64,000 nucleotides of DNA from Huntiella abstrusa (Eukaryota > Ascomycota > Sordariomycetes > Microascales > Ceratocystidaceae), in NCBI GenBank assembly GCA_025685495.1, contig JAJNMT010000022.1:186001-250000 (forward strand), in the 5' to 3' direction. This document shows, piece by piece, positions 10,959-21,070 of the stretch. The position numbers and the translations under genes are program-made. The notes below the pieces were generated by a model. That model saw only the letters and a program-made list of their open reading frames with translations. It had not been told where the DNA came from and did no database searches. Within the stretch, counting starts at the first letter, position 1. The number at the start of each line of letters is the position of its first letter.

Positions 10959-12800
10959 TTAACGGCAAGTGTAAAAGCTATCGACTGACTCATGTACAGA
11001 TGCCTGTTCGACTGCATTTCTCTCGTGAACAGTATCAACAAAAGCAGGGAACGCCTCAGTCGAAGAAGAACAACTGCCCGCAGCCATCCGGCTTTCCTCG
11101 TCGTTCAAAGGAGCTTTCTCGTCAATCGACCCATCCTCATTGGCAAAGGTCTGCTGGTCACCAAGCTTGTAGTTAGGGAGCAACCACGAAAGAGCAAAGA
11201 TAACAACAGCGACGGAGAGACCACCAATGCATAAGACACCCTGAACACCACTCAATACCTTGGCAAGAAGATTGCGCTCCGGGGACTCGCCAAGTTCGGC
11301 GGCAACAGAAATAGGATCCATGAAGGCACGCGCCGCAAGTTGAGCGTCATCGGGGAAAGCCTTGGCAAGACGAGCGGGAACGAGTTGGCGCCAGATGATA
11401 CTGGCGATGGCGTTGCCGATGGCCGAACCGATACTGAAATTGGCAAGGTACACACCCAACATAGCTGACTGCTCAGAGCTTGGAAGAGAGGTTTGGAGAA
11501 CAGCTTGCACTGGGTAAGGGTACAGACCACCAGCGAGACCAAGGATGCCCTCTGAAGCTCCGATGAGAATCTTCCCGTTGGGACCACCAGCAGACCGGAC
11601 AATGTACATCATAGCGAAGGCACCGCAGTACAGGAATGTACCAACCAAGATGAAAGCCTTGAGGCGGCAAGTCCAGCGGATAAGAAGGCCGTTAATGAAG
11701 CCGGCACAAGAAGAGACTGCGGTGAACAAACCACCAATGATGGCAGCCTGCTGTGCAGTAAAGCGGAACGAAACAATCAGAGTGGTGAAAAGGTAGTCGC
11801 CCTGCATCGAGTACGCCAGGTTGAGGAAAATGGCCAACAGAAGAGGAACCCACACACCACGCTTAACACAGGAGCTTGGCTTGAAAATCGGGTCGCTCGC
11901 ATATTTAAGTTCCCAAACGGCGAGAGCGGCAAAGAAGAGGGGACTCAACGACACGGGAACAATCATGCGCCAGTTAGACCAATCGCCGTTTTCAACGAGG
12001 CAAAGCGGGGTAAGCAACATGGAGAGGGCGAGAGCGATCAAGATGAACCCGGGAACGTCAAGTACGAAGAAAAGACGCTTAGGTGACAGTCCATAAGGAG
12101 GCAGAACGTATCCAGCCTTGGCGGCACGACGACGGAGGACGACAGTGTGGGCCATCAACGGGATGCAAGAGATGGGAAGAGCCGCGGCGAAAACACCCAT
12201 GCCCCAGCGCCATCCGACAGTCGACATGACGGTCTGAACAAGTTGAGCGGAGGCGAATGGCAGAAAAGCGCAAGCAAGAACAGGGATATAGCTCGACCAC
12301 ACGCGATTCTTAGTGGATGTCGAATCTCCAACAGAGACCTCGACCAAAAGGAGAAGTAAAGTGAATCCTGCCTGGTAAAGAAGGGCACCGACGGAAAAAG
12401 TCGCCATGGATGGGGCAAAAGACTGAAGAGCAGTACCCGCAGCGTAGAAAAGGGCACCGGCGGCCATTAACTCCATGCGACCGAAGACATTGGCGATTTT
12501 ACCGGCGGTGGGCTGCATGACGACAGCCATGATGGCGCGGATGGTGTTGACGGTAGCGAGAGCAGAGTGTTGGCCGAACTCGGCCATGGCGAAGTTACTC
12601 AGGGAGAAGCGAAGGTTCATGTCGAGGGAGTAAATGGTGGAAAGAAAGAAAACGCAAGCAAACATGATGATCTTGTCGTTGGGCGTCATGACGGCACGTT
12701 GGAACTTGGTGGCTGCGACACCACGGAGGTCAGTCGGAGAGACCAAGGTGATGTCCTTCTCCTTTTCGGAGGATGGGACCATGACAGGGGCGGGAGTCAT
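10959..12800 (-). CDS. SIT/ARN-type MFS transporter, copy 1 (613 aa)
   Basis: A single-exon major facilitator with about 14 hydrophobic segments and cytosolic, hydrophilic ends. It resembles the fungal siderophore-iron transporter branch (ARN/SIT/Mir): FGQHSALATVNTIRAIM after the first helix, PTAGKIANVFGR (the A-motif region between TM2 and TM3), GWRWGMGVFA, and a C-terminal block with SIGSAIGNAIASIIWRQLVP, SPERNLLAKV and a final LPNYKLGDQQ. That family imports ferric siderophores by proton symport at the plasma membrane. The substrate cannot be read from sequence. The protein differs from copy 2 at only two residues I can see (Phe/Leu in AAGAL(F/L)YAAG and Val/Phe in MST(V/F)GWRW). Its promoter faces the centre of the palindrome. 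Confidence 0.88.
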   Translation of the reverse strand: MTPAPVMVPSSEKEKDITLVSPTDLRGVAATKFQRAVMTPNDKIIMFACVFFLSTIYSLDMNLRFSLSNFAMAEFGQHSALATVNTIRAIMAVVMQPTAGKIANVFGRMELMAAGALFYAAGTALQSFAPSMATFSVGALLYQAGFTLLLLLVEVSVGDSTSTKNRVWSSYIPVLACAFLPFASAQLVQTVMSTVGWRWGMGVFAAALPISCIPLMAHTVVLRRRAAKAGYVLPPYGLSPKRLFFVLDVPGFILIALALSMLLTPLCLVENGDWSNWRMIVPVSLSPLFFAALAVWELKYASDPIFKPSSCVKRGVWVPLLLAIFLNLAYSMQGDYLFTTLIVSFRFTAQQAAIIGGLFTAVSSCAGFINGLLIRWTCRLKAFILVGTFLYCGAFAMMYIVRSAGGPNGKILIGASEGILGLAGGLYPYPVQAVLQTSLPSSEQSAMLGVYLANFSIGSAIGNAIASIIWRQLVPARLAKAFPDDAQLAARAFMDPISVAAELGESPERNLLAKVLSGVQGVLCIGGLSVAVVIFALSWLLPNYKLGDQQTFANEDGSIDEKAPLNDEESRMAAGSCSSSTEAFPAFVDTVHERNAVEQASVHESVDSFYTCR

Positions 12801-13089
12801 GGTGAAGGTGATTTTGATTCAGTGAATATGGATTGGCGGTTTGTGATGTTTTTTGATTTGTGTGAATCGAGTGTTGATGAGAAAAGAAAACCATCTCCTA
12901 AAACCTGGGGAACCCGCCCGCTTTTAAACTTTCTTCCACTACGCCAATATCTCCGCGTACAAGTGTGAACATCTTCCCCGCTCCTCTGCTCACACTCATT
13001 CGTTTTGGGTCAACCCATATTCCGAAGACACTTTTACGCCGGCCCCACTTTTTCTTTCCGTATTGGGGCGGGAGAGGCTAGTACGTTGA

Positions 13090-13095
13090 TTATCT
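13090..13095 (-). promoter_or_regulatory. candidate GATA-factor site, transporter copy 1
   Basis: AGATAA in the context GGTTAGATAATC lies about 290 bp upstream of the start and is conserved in the other promoter. Fungal iron-repressing GATA factors of the SreA/Urbs1 type bind HGATAR-like sites. Six bases are weak evidence, but conservation and the transporter type make it worth noting. A TTTAAAAG element nearer the gene is a possible TATA box. Confidence 0.3.
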
Positions 13096-14180
13096 AACCT
13101 CAATCAATATTGTCCGTCTAGACAACTAGCTTCTCCGGGAGCTAAGTGATTCTCCACAGAGCTGTTCAGCCACATGACGTCATGGCTCGTTGGCTGCGTA
13201 CATATGAAAGCTTCGTGAACGCCACATGATATGGCCCTACTCATCGCCGCTGACTAGTCCCCACGCAACTGGCCACTCTAGCGTCTGCCACGAATTTGAA
13301 TGTCTCAAAACATCAAGTGTAATCCTCCCAGCCTCACAAGGCTGAAAAATACCCAAAGACTACGACAAAAGCCCAGAGGAAATGCGACGGCATCGAGAAA
13401 AAGTCATTTTGATATCATCTCCATCGATGAAGTGAGTTTGGGTTACACTTGGACCGTTGACGTCTAAAAAAGGTCAATGGAACAACTGCCCTGGTTATTC
13501 TTGTCCTCCATCCATCACCCTAAAATTTTAGAGTCGGGGTTCGTCGGCGTCCGATACGCCGTAATTTTCCATAGGGTTAATAACCCCATTGTTGACTTTG
13601 GTGAAAATCCCGGAAGCATCATACGTTCCTCCACATCATGTATTTGGGAGGGTTTTTGGGTACGAGGTATGTACATCAATGGGTTATCGTTTGGTGTGTT
13701 TGTATAGCTATACGGGTAAATACTGGCTCTGCATGTCGTCGAGCAACCAACCGATCCTCATGAGGCTGTGACATAAGGCCTCTCTTGAATGACAAATTCC
13801 CAGTGTAAAATCCAACGGTGTTGTCCACGACAATTTAGCGTTATCTGTTTTTCCGCACGTACGCACACAGTAGCAAAGCCGACGGGAGTTACCTCATCTT
13901 TGTGATATAATGTTACACGATAGATCGAGTTCTATGTTGATCCCATGATAAATCTTAATGTGTGACATGCCGTGGTATACAAAGCAAGGGTTTCACATGT
14001 ACAGCAACAACGCCGGAAGTACCACAGAACATTGCTTGAGTATGGAGATCACGGCAAATGTTAGGGTATGGATACGAAGTCAAGATATCTGCACAGGACA
14101 TCGTTCGGTCACTCTATGTTTAAGTATTCATCTAGAAGAGGAGAGAAGAACAGCGAACAAGGGAGAAGAAGAGACATGGA

Positions 14181-14240
14181 CAGACTATATCCCCAATATA
14201 TTAAGCACCCGTCAATTACAACGGCTGTGTAACAGCTCAT
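14181..14240 (+). repeat. dispersed repeat R1, copy B
   Basis: A purine tract is followed by AGACTATATCCCCAATATATTAAG, a CACCCGTC block and GTAACAG. This matches copy A beside the copia element and copy C at 21991-22055. It is solitary, like a solo LTR end. Confidence 0.5.
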
Positions 14241-14321
14241 CACATAACCCATGATCCTTTCCATGGAACGCTCTTGTAAACGACCCCGCACGAACATCCC
14301 GGCATATGCCATGGGCACCTG

Positions 14322-14460
14322 TGACGGACTGGGAGGCATCAGCATACCACTGCGCCAAAAAGAAGTGGAACCTTTGGACTTTGTTACTAGTGCTGTTCTT
14401 TCCGTATACAGTGAGAACTAACACTTAGTGAGCAGCCATCAGACAGGGCAGAGACTGACA
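14322..14460 (-). repeat. dispersed repeat S1, copy 3
   Basis: The reverse complement matches the 161-bp S1 unit, including TTTTTGGCGCAGTGGTATGC and the CCCAGTCCGTCA end. A block of about 25-30 bp present in copies 1 and 2 is missing, and there are scattered substitutions. Confidence 0.7.
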
Positions 14461-15371
14461 ACCTGTCAGGTGTCAAGCTTTGACTCATCGCCAAAAGCTA
14501 GTGAAAGGCGGTGGTCCGGCAAAGGCCCTCCCGGCTGATAGCAATGAGTGTGGAGTATTGGCCGAGAATGATCAGCAGCACAGCTCGCGATTATTAGTAT
14601 GGTCATGGCTGGGTGTTCTCGTTTTATAGATGCGTATTTATATTCCTTTTGTTGTCTGCGGACTGATCTCCGAGGTATATGTACTTTTTCAACACCAGCT
14701 ATAGATCAAACCTTCTCCCAACCTGGTGATTTCTGTAAGTAGTATCCATGTTTATATTTGTGTGCTTTCTATAATAGTACTTCCCGTGACACTATCTCAC
14801 CATACTGCTGACACCTCGCGACCCCTTCACGGGACTGACAGATGATGCCTACCCGATTTTCACCAAAGCGACCCATGGGGTTAGCAACCCTATGCAAAAA
14901 AACCACGGCGTATCGGACGCCGACGAACCCCGCATTCTAAAATTTTAGGGTGATGGATGGGGGACAAGAATAACCAGGGCAGTTGTTCCATTAACCTTTT
15001 TAGACGTCAATGGTCCAAGTGTAACCCAAACTCATCTCATCGATGGAGATGATATCAAAATGACTTTTTCTCGATGCCGTCGCATTTCCTCTGGGCTTTT
15101 GTCGTAGTTTTTGAGTATTTTCCAGCCTTGCGAGGCTGGGAGGATTACACTTGATGTTTTGAGACATTCAAATTCGTGGCGGAAGGTGGAGTAGCCAGTT
15201 TCGTAGGGACTAGTAAGCGGCGATGAGTAGAGCTATATCATGTGGCTTTCACAAAGCTTTCATATGTAAATAGGCAACGAGTCATGACGTCATGTGGCTG
15301 AATAGCTCCCGGGAGAATCACTTAGCTCCCAAGGAGGCTAGTTGTCTAGACGGACAATATTGATTGAGGTT

Positions 15372-15377
15372 AGATAA
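15372..15377 (+). promoter_or_regulatory. candidate GATA-factor site, transporter copy 2
   Basis: AGATAA in GGTTAGATAATC, about 290 bp upstream of the ATG, is the counterpart of the site at 13090-13095. A TTTAAAAG element near 15540 is a possible TATA box. Confidence 0.3.
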
Positions 15378-15666
15378 TCAACGTACTAGCCTCTCCCGCC
15401 CCAATACGGAAAGAAAAAGTGGGGCCGGCGTACAAGTGTCTTCGGAATATGGGTTGACCCAAAACGGAGGAGTGTGAGTAGAGGAGCGGGGAAGGCGTTC
15501 ACACTTGTACGCGGAGATATTGGAGCAGTGGAAAAAAGTTTAAAAGGAGGCGGGTTCCCCAGGTTTTAGGAGATGGTTTTCTGTTCTCAACAACACTCGA
15601 TTAACACAAATCAAAAAACATCACCAACCGCCAATACATCTTCACTCAATCAAAATCACCTTCACC

Positions 15667-17508
15667 ATGACTCCCGCCCCTGTCATGGTCCCATCCTCCG
15701 AAAAGGAGAAGGACATCACCTTGGTCTCTCCGACTGACCTCCGTGGTGTCGCAGCCACCAAGTTCCAACGTGCCGTCATGACGCCCAACGACAAGATCAT
15801 CATGTTTGCTTGCGTTTTCTTTCTTTCCACCATTTACTCCCTCGACATGAACCTCCGGTTCTCTCTGAGTAACTTCGCCATGGCCGAGTTCGGCCAACAC
15901 TCTGCTCTCGCCACCGTCAACACCATCCGCGCCATCATGGCCGTCGTCATGCAGCCCACCGCCGGTAAAATCGCCAATGTCTTCGGTCGCATGGAGTTAA
16001 TGGCCGCCGGTGCCCTTCTCTACGCTGCGGGTACTGCTCTTCAATCTTTTGCCCCATCTATGGCGACTTTCTCAGTTGGTGCCCTTCTTTACCAGGCGGG
16101 GTTCACTCTGCTTCTCCTTTTGGTCGAGGTCTCTGTTGGAGATTCGACATCTACTAAGAATCGGGTGTGGTCAAGCTACATCCCTGTTCTTGCTTGCGCT
16201 TTTCTGCCATTCGCCTCCGCTCAACTTGTTCAGACCGTCATGTCGACTTTCGGATGGCGCTGGGGCATGGGTGTTTTCGCCGCGGCTCTTCCCATCTCTT
16301 GCATCCCGTTGATGGCCCACACTGTCGTCCTCCGTCGTCGTGCCGCCAAGGCTGGATACGTTCTGCCTCCTTATGGACTGTCACCTAAGCGTCTTTTCTT
16401 CGTACTTGACGTTCCCGGGTTCATCTTGATTGCTCTCGCTCTCTCCATGTTGCTTACCCCGCTTTGCCTTGTTGAAAACGGCGACTGGTCTAACTGGCGC
16501 ATGATTGTTCCCGTGTCGTTGAGTCCCCTTTTCTTTGCTGCTCTCGCCGTTTGGGAACTTAAATATGCGAGCGACCCGATTTTCAAGCCAAGTTCTTGTG
16601 TTAAGCGTGGTGTGTGGGTTCCTCTTCTGTTAGCCATTTTCCTCAACCTGGCGTACTCCATGCAGGGTGACTACCTTTTCACCACTCTGATTGTCTCGTT
16701 CCGCTTCACTGCGCAGCAGGCTGCCATCATTGGTGGTTTGTTCACCGCAGTCTCTTCTTGTGCCGGCTTTATTAACGGCCTTCTTATCCGCTGGACTTGC
16801 CGCCTCAAGGCTTTCATCTTGGTTGGTACATTCCTGTACTGCGGCGCCTTCGCTATGATGTACATTGTTCGGTCTGCTGGTGGTCCCAACGGGAAGATTC
16901 TCATCGGAGCTTCAGAGGGCATCCTTGGTCTCGCTGGTGGTCTGTACCCTTACCCAGTGCAAGCTGTTCTCCAAACCTCTCTTCCAAGCTCTGAGCAGTC
17001 AGCTATGTTGGGTGTGTACCTTGCCAATTTCAGTATCGGTTCGGCCATCGGCAACGCCATCGCCAGTATCATCTGGCGCCAACTCGTTCCCGCTCGTCTT
17101 GCCAAGGCTTTCCCCGATGACGCTCAACTTGCGGCGCGTGCCTTCATGGATCCTATTTCTGTTGCCGCCGAACTTGGCGAGTCCCCGGAGCGCAATCTTC
17201 TTGCCAAGGTATTGAGTGGTGTTCAGGGTGTCTTATGCATTGGTGGTCTCTCCGTCGCTGTTGTTATCTTTGCTCTTTCGTGGTTGCTCCCTAACTACAA
17301 GCTTGGTGACCAGCAGACCTTTGCCAATGAGGATGGGTCGATTGACGAGAAAGCTCCTTTGAACGACGAGGAAAGCCGGATGGCTGCGGGCAGTTGTTCT
17401 TCTTCGACTGAGGCGTTCCCTGCTTTTGTTGATACTGTTCACGAGAGAAATGCAGTCGAACAGGCATCTGTACATGAGTCAGTCGATAGCTTTTACACTT
17501 GCCGTTAA
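15667..17508 (+). CDS. SIT/ARN-type MFS transporter, copy 2 (613 aa)
   Basis: Same length, topology and motifs as copy 1: ~14 membrane segments, GKIANVFGR, GWRWGMGVFA, the long C-terminal block with SIGSAIGNAIASIIW, and a cytosolic acidic tail. The ATG context (TTCACCATGA) is good and the gene has no intron. The two copies differ at very few residues, but synonymous differences cluster around codons 120-180 (16010-16200). Identity is therefore uneven along the gene. Both copies keep full ORFs and promoters, so both may be active. Siderophore import is an inference from family resemblance. Confidence 0.88.
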   Translation: MTPAPVMVPSSEKEKDITLVSPTDLRGVAATKFQRAVMTPNDKIIMFACVFFLSTIYSLDMNLRFSLSNFAMAEFGQHSALATVNTIRAIMAVVMQPTAGKIANVFGRMELMAAGALLYAAGTALQSFAPSMATFSVGALLYQAGFTLLLLLVEVSVGDSTSTKNRVWSSYIPVLACAFLPFASAQLVQTVMSTFGWRWGMGVFAAALPISCIPLMAHTVVLRRRAAKAGYVLPPYGLSPKRLFFVLDVPGFILIALALSMLLTPLCLVENGDWSNWRMIVPVSLSPLFFAALAVWELKYASDPIFKPSSCVKRGVWVPLLLAIFLNLAYSMQGDYLFTTLIVSFRFTAQQAAIIGGLFTAVSSCAGFINGLLIRWTCRLKAFILVGTFLYCGAFAMMYIVRSAGGPNGKILIGASEGILGLAGGLYPYPVQAVLQTSLPSSEQSAMLGVYLANFSIGSAIGNAIASIIWRQLVPARLAKAFPDDAQLAARAFMDPISVAAELGESPERNLLAKVLSGVQGVLCIGGLSVAVVIFALSWLLPNYKLGDQQTFANEDGSIDEKAPLNDEESRMAAGSCSSSTEAFPAFVDTVHERNAVEQASVHESVDSFYTCR

Positions 17509-18119
17509 ATTGTTTGTGGGGTATTTTACGCGATAATGAAACAGGCTCGCGTTATAAAATAGACGTTGTTAAAGAAGGAGTGTACTTGGTAACAAGAGTG
17601 GGATTATAGAATGATACTTAATGGAAGCGTGTTACACACAGACAGCTGATTTTAGCATAGAGCATTTCAAAACTTTGAAACAACAAACCTCCCATCGTGA
17701 CTACCCAAGGATGATCAACCTGCGCTGAGCTGATTCTTGCAGGGCTCAAGTGTGTTGCAGGGTTTAAGTATCCGTGGCACTTTGCCATGACATCACACAG
17801 GTAACAAGGTAATACAGGACACTATGTCAATCCGAGAACGTGCTAGTAGTAGCTCTCTAGCTGCGTTGAGAATGTCACGGTCCTCCTGACTTGTCCATCA
17901 CAATATCAAAACATCGTAACTATTGATTTACTCCACTAAATGATATATAGTGATCAAATGTATTCAACTTATGTGTCTCGACCTCGTCTCCCCGCAATGA
18001 CGTCCCCCCTAACTATTTGGCCACAGCCAGTTCACTAAAAACACCCTCTAGAAAGAACCTAATATTGATTCATGCTAGCTGTATGTGCGGGTTTAACACT
18101 CTTCCCGTCAAATTAAGTT
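17509..18119. other. convergent intergenic gap, right arm
   Basis: Counterpart of 10111-10958, somewhat shorter. It shares blocks such as the reverse complement of GTGCCACGGATACTTGAACC. No gene is seen. Confidence 0.6.
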
Positions 18120-18393
18120 TCAATGGATAATGAAAGTTCGAAACGATGAAGCATAGTCTTTGTACACGTTCCTCCCCAAAAATGGACGGGGAACAGGCTT
18201 CCACTTCCTCCGGCGTATATATTTGGGCTGGCGTTCCCGTCTTTTGATCGTGGGAAGCTGTGCGTTGCCCAGTATCGCCTTGTGTTTACCCCGAGGTGCT
18301 GATAGCCCCGGACCTTCTTTCCGTTTTCGTTTGCACGCACGCATGGTTTTGATACAATCCGTAGGACGTGTCTTCGCTCCTGTTTGGTTTAAG
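18120..18393 (-). pseudogene. out-of-frame C-terminal tail of HET copy 2
   Basis: This tail is homologous to the last ~90 residues of HET copy 1: KRKRKEG, KWKPVPRPFLG and NVYKDYASSFR correspond to KRKRSE, KRKPVPRPFLG and NVFKDYAASFR. It is open to a stop in nearly the same place, but one base out of phase with the upstream exon. The phase change lies at a run of seven G (minus strand; C7 at about 18402-18408). The conserved end shows the tail was coding until recently. Confidence 0.75.
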
Positions 18394-20759
18394 TCAATTG
18401 ACCCCCCCAGTTACGATGAATTCTGTGGATTTCAATTTTTCTCTCGAGTGTTCAGACAGTCGAGGCCGCTTGCATTTGACGACACGTTTGCTACGTAGCA
18501 AACGATTTCTAAGGCGCTGGGTCTTTAGCCTAGTCAACGTTTGAATTGCCATTGGGCGGACCTTGGCAAGTTTGCGGGACAGCATTAGGTTGTCAATTCT
18601 GGGGTCCTCTGGTATCGGAGTACCGACACGTCGGGCATGAACCACATCACCACAATGAAAAACTACCGGAGGGTTAAACGGTTCAACGACGATTCCATAA
18701 CTCCGAACTTTAGGGTCAAGGCTCAAAGGAAGTACGAAATAGGTAGATCTGATAGGAGTTTGGTCAAAATGAAGGTGTATACCCCAGTGATCATCTGACT
18801 TAACAAGCCTAGCCCTGGCTCGAATAACAAGCTGTCGATTAGAAAGATCACTCATCATTCTCGTCAGAAAGCCAGTTTGTCGTGAAAAGGAAATTCGTTT
18901 ACGTAGAGGAGTGAGGGCGTGTAATATTCTACACAAGGGCCGATGTTGCAGGTAACCACAAGCCCATTGTACCGATCTATCCCAATGCGCCCAGGACCAA
19001 CTGGGGAAGTGACTGTTGCGCTCATAGCAAGCATCGAAAACAGCAAAAGCAACACCATAGTAAATAGAATGCGTGGGAATCCCAAAAATATGTTCAACAC
19101 CTCGAGTTTTTAGCAGTCCAGAAATTGCGTCAATTCTATCTGTAGGAATGGAGAGTTGACGGCCGGAGTACTCTTCAATCAGATCATAGGTTGACCTTTC
19201 TTGTGCTACCTCACACACTGGGCGGCACTCTGGTATTTTCGCCAGGTGTGCATGATGATATGCAACCATGGGGCAATTAATATGCCAGAGTATAGTCGAA
19301 TCAGTGAAATAGAGTCTGCGAGGAGACAGATATTCCTCTTGCATTGTCCATCCACGTTTGATCCAATCCGATCCAGAAAAACCGAGATATGGAACTCGGT
19401 CTGCGGTTGCCCAACATCGACTACCCGGGGTGCCCAAGCTTTGATTGAAGTTGCGGGTATAACCAGGTAGTCCAGAGTGTATGTTCCTTTCAAGGGCACA
19501 AATCATGGTCAAGTAAGAGTTGGCGTAAATATCCCCCATTCCGTGAATCTGCTCGGCCGTTTCCTTTTCATCGCCCTGCATTATGCAATAGCGATCGATC
19601 CAGATGTATGGAATTTCGAGAATCTGTGCAATGTCCATGCAGTCATAGAGCGTCTTGGACATGGTCGTTGGGGACAATGACCCAGGGATGGTAAAAAAGG
19701 ACTTGGTCTCCTCAGTGAGTATGTTCCTGTCCTGATTGTCCCATCTGTAACTAATCGCAGAGTATCGGACATGTTTGTTTCCGATATCCACAACACATTT
19801 CCGGTTGACGTCAATCAATCGGAAGGATTGAGGATAATCTAAATGCCTCTGTCAGTCTCCTATTAAAGGCCTGTCGAAGGTTTCCTTACCGGCTGCTTGC
19901 TGGAGATTCTCGTCCGGGTAGATTTCGAACTGAGCCTGTATTTGTTGTTTGAGAAACACAGGATTACAACGATTGAGTTCGTAATGTCGCAGTGTCGGTT
20001 CATTTGTGAAATCCCCGTCGAATAGTTGTAATTCACTCTCTCTCCATCGTTCTATCACTTCACCTCCCACCTGTATCTCGTCCCATCGAAATTCAACCCT
20101 GAGTGAAATGAAATTTGGGTAATTCAAACACCACACGCTGCATTCCGAGCGGACGCCAATTTTAATGTGCCCAAGCCTTACCTCTCGGTGACGGTTTATG
20201 ACACGTAATATGCACCGTGCCAACATAAAGCAGATAGGACAAGAGCGCGACAACCCGAGCTTTTTAAGGCCGACTCCGTCTGTATTGTCAGCAGCACTTC
20301 CCCACTGACCAAGCCCGCTTTGGCCAAATTTCATTGGCGCCTTTTGTAACTGTTGGATGTCGTCATCTTGCAATGACCACCACCCAGGATTGTGCATAGT
20401 GTAAACATGGAGATATGGTCCACACTTGGGTGGCGGTATATCATCCCAACAGTGTTCACAGTCATTGACAACCATCATAGCGACGAAGACATCAACACAC
20501 GACCCACACCAATTCTGATTGATGGCCACCTTGTCGACCACTCGACGCTTGTATTCTGCACACGATTCTCGTCCATCGCTTTCGATCTTGTTGTGAACAA
20601 CTGCATCAGTTTGCTACGTTGGTCAGTACCACAGAACTACATACTATGGTTATGTGCTTTTACCATGTGGGACGGCAGACATACCTCTTCAGGGTCAACA
20701 ACGGAGAGGGCCGTTCTCCACAATTTATAATCCCGATCCCGTTCTTCGACTCGAAACAT
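18394..20759 (-). CDS. HET-domain protein, copy 2, tail-truncated (747 aa)
   Basis: Three exons: 20759-20685, 20613-19890 and 19838-18394. Exons 1 and 2 are exactly as long as in copy 1 (75 and 724 nt) and the intron phases match. The Cys-rich N-terminus is kept (NWCGSC, CPICF). The HET domain starts YSAISYRWD, closer to canonical than copy 1, then YIWIDRYCIMQGDEKE and MGDIYANSYLTMI. Overall the protein is clearly diverged from copy 1: many substitutions, only about half of exon 1 residues shared, and long matching blocks in the HET core. A frameshift in a G7 run gives a stop after EFIVTGGVN and removes a ~90-residue basic tail whose sequence survives downstream. The function is inferred from the HET domain. 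Confidence 0.82.
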
Positions 20760-21070
20760 TTTGTTTGTATGTCCAAGTTATGCACAACTAAATGGGGTTT
20801 TGATGAGGTAGATGTAACCCATTTCAATTTTCCTCAAGCATCACAAGTGATCCGAATCGCCGCATTACAGTCCATAGTATACGTGTAGTTACTAGGCAAA
20901 CGGCAAATTCAGGATAAGCAGCTTATCTACAACATCTTACATAATCAATTCAAATTCCATCAATCATTCTAGCATCCTGCACAATACGCAAATCCAACGG
21001 AGAGTTTACGCACGCACAAGTCCCCGATGAAGGGGAAGTCCTAAACAGCAATCACTTGCATCATCCAAGC

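Larger units (their letters stand above)
7150..13622 (+). repeat. left arm of HET-SIT inverted duplication
   Basis: The whole arm aligns with the reverse complement of 14838-21070. Homology begins upstream of the HET gene (for example the shared ATGGAATTTGAATTGATTATG-type stretch near 7280 and 20960). It runs through HET, the convergent intergenic gap, the transporter gene and its promoter, and ends at a shared TTTGGTGAAAATC near 13600 and 14860. Outer parts are moderately diverged with small indels, while the transporter part is nearly identical. Boundaries were judged by eye and are uncertain by about 50 bp at the outer end. Confidence 0.85.
13623..14837. other. palindrome spacer with repeat remnants
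   Basis: Unique sequence lies between the two arms of the inverted duplication. It contains copies of the dispersed repeats R1 (14181-14240) and S1 (14322-14460, minus). No ORF is convincing. Repeats at the hinge of an inverted duplication are natural substrates for the template switch or recombination that could have produced it. Confidence 0.6.
14838..21070 (-). repeat. right arm of HET-SIT inverted duplication
   Basis: Reverse-complement partner of 7150-13622, with the same gene order: transporter with its promoter towards the centre, convergent HET gene outside. Intron positions in HET are the same in both arms. The arm lengths differ by a few hundred bp through indels in noncoding parts and in the HET tail. 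Confidence 0.85.

Noticed and set aside
12155..12968. Long antisense frames within the transporter gene (and the mirror copy)
   Set aside because: They are shadows of the MFS coding frame; they are conserved between arms only because the sense strand is.
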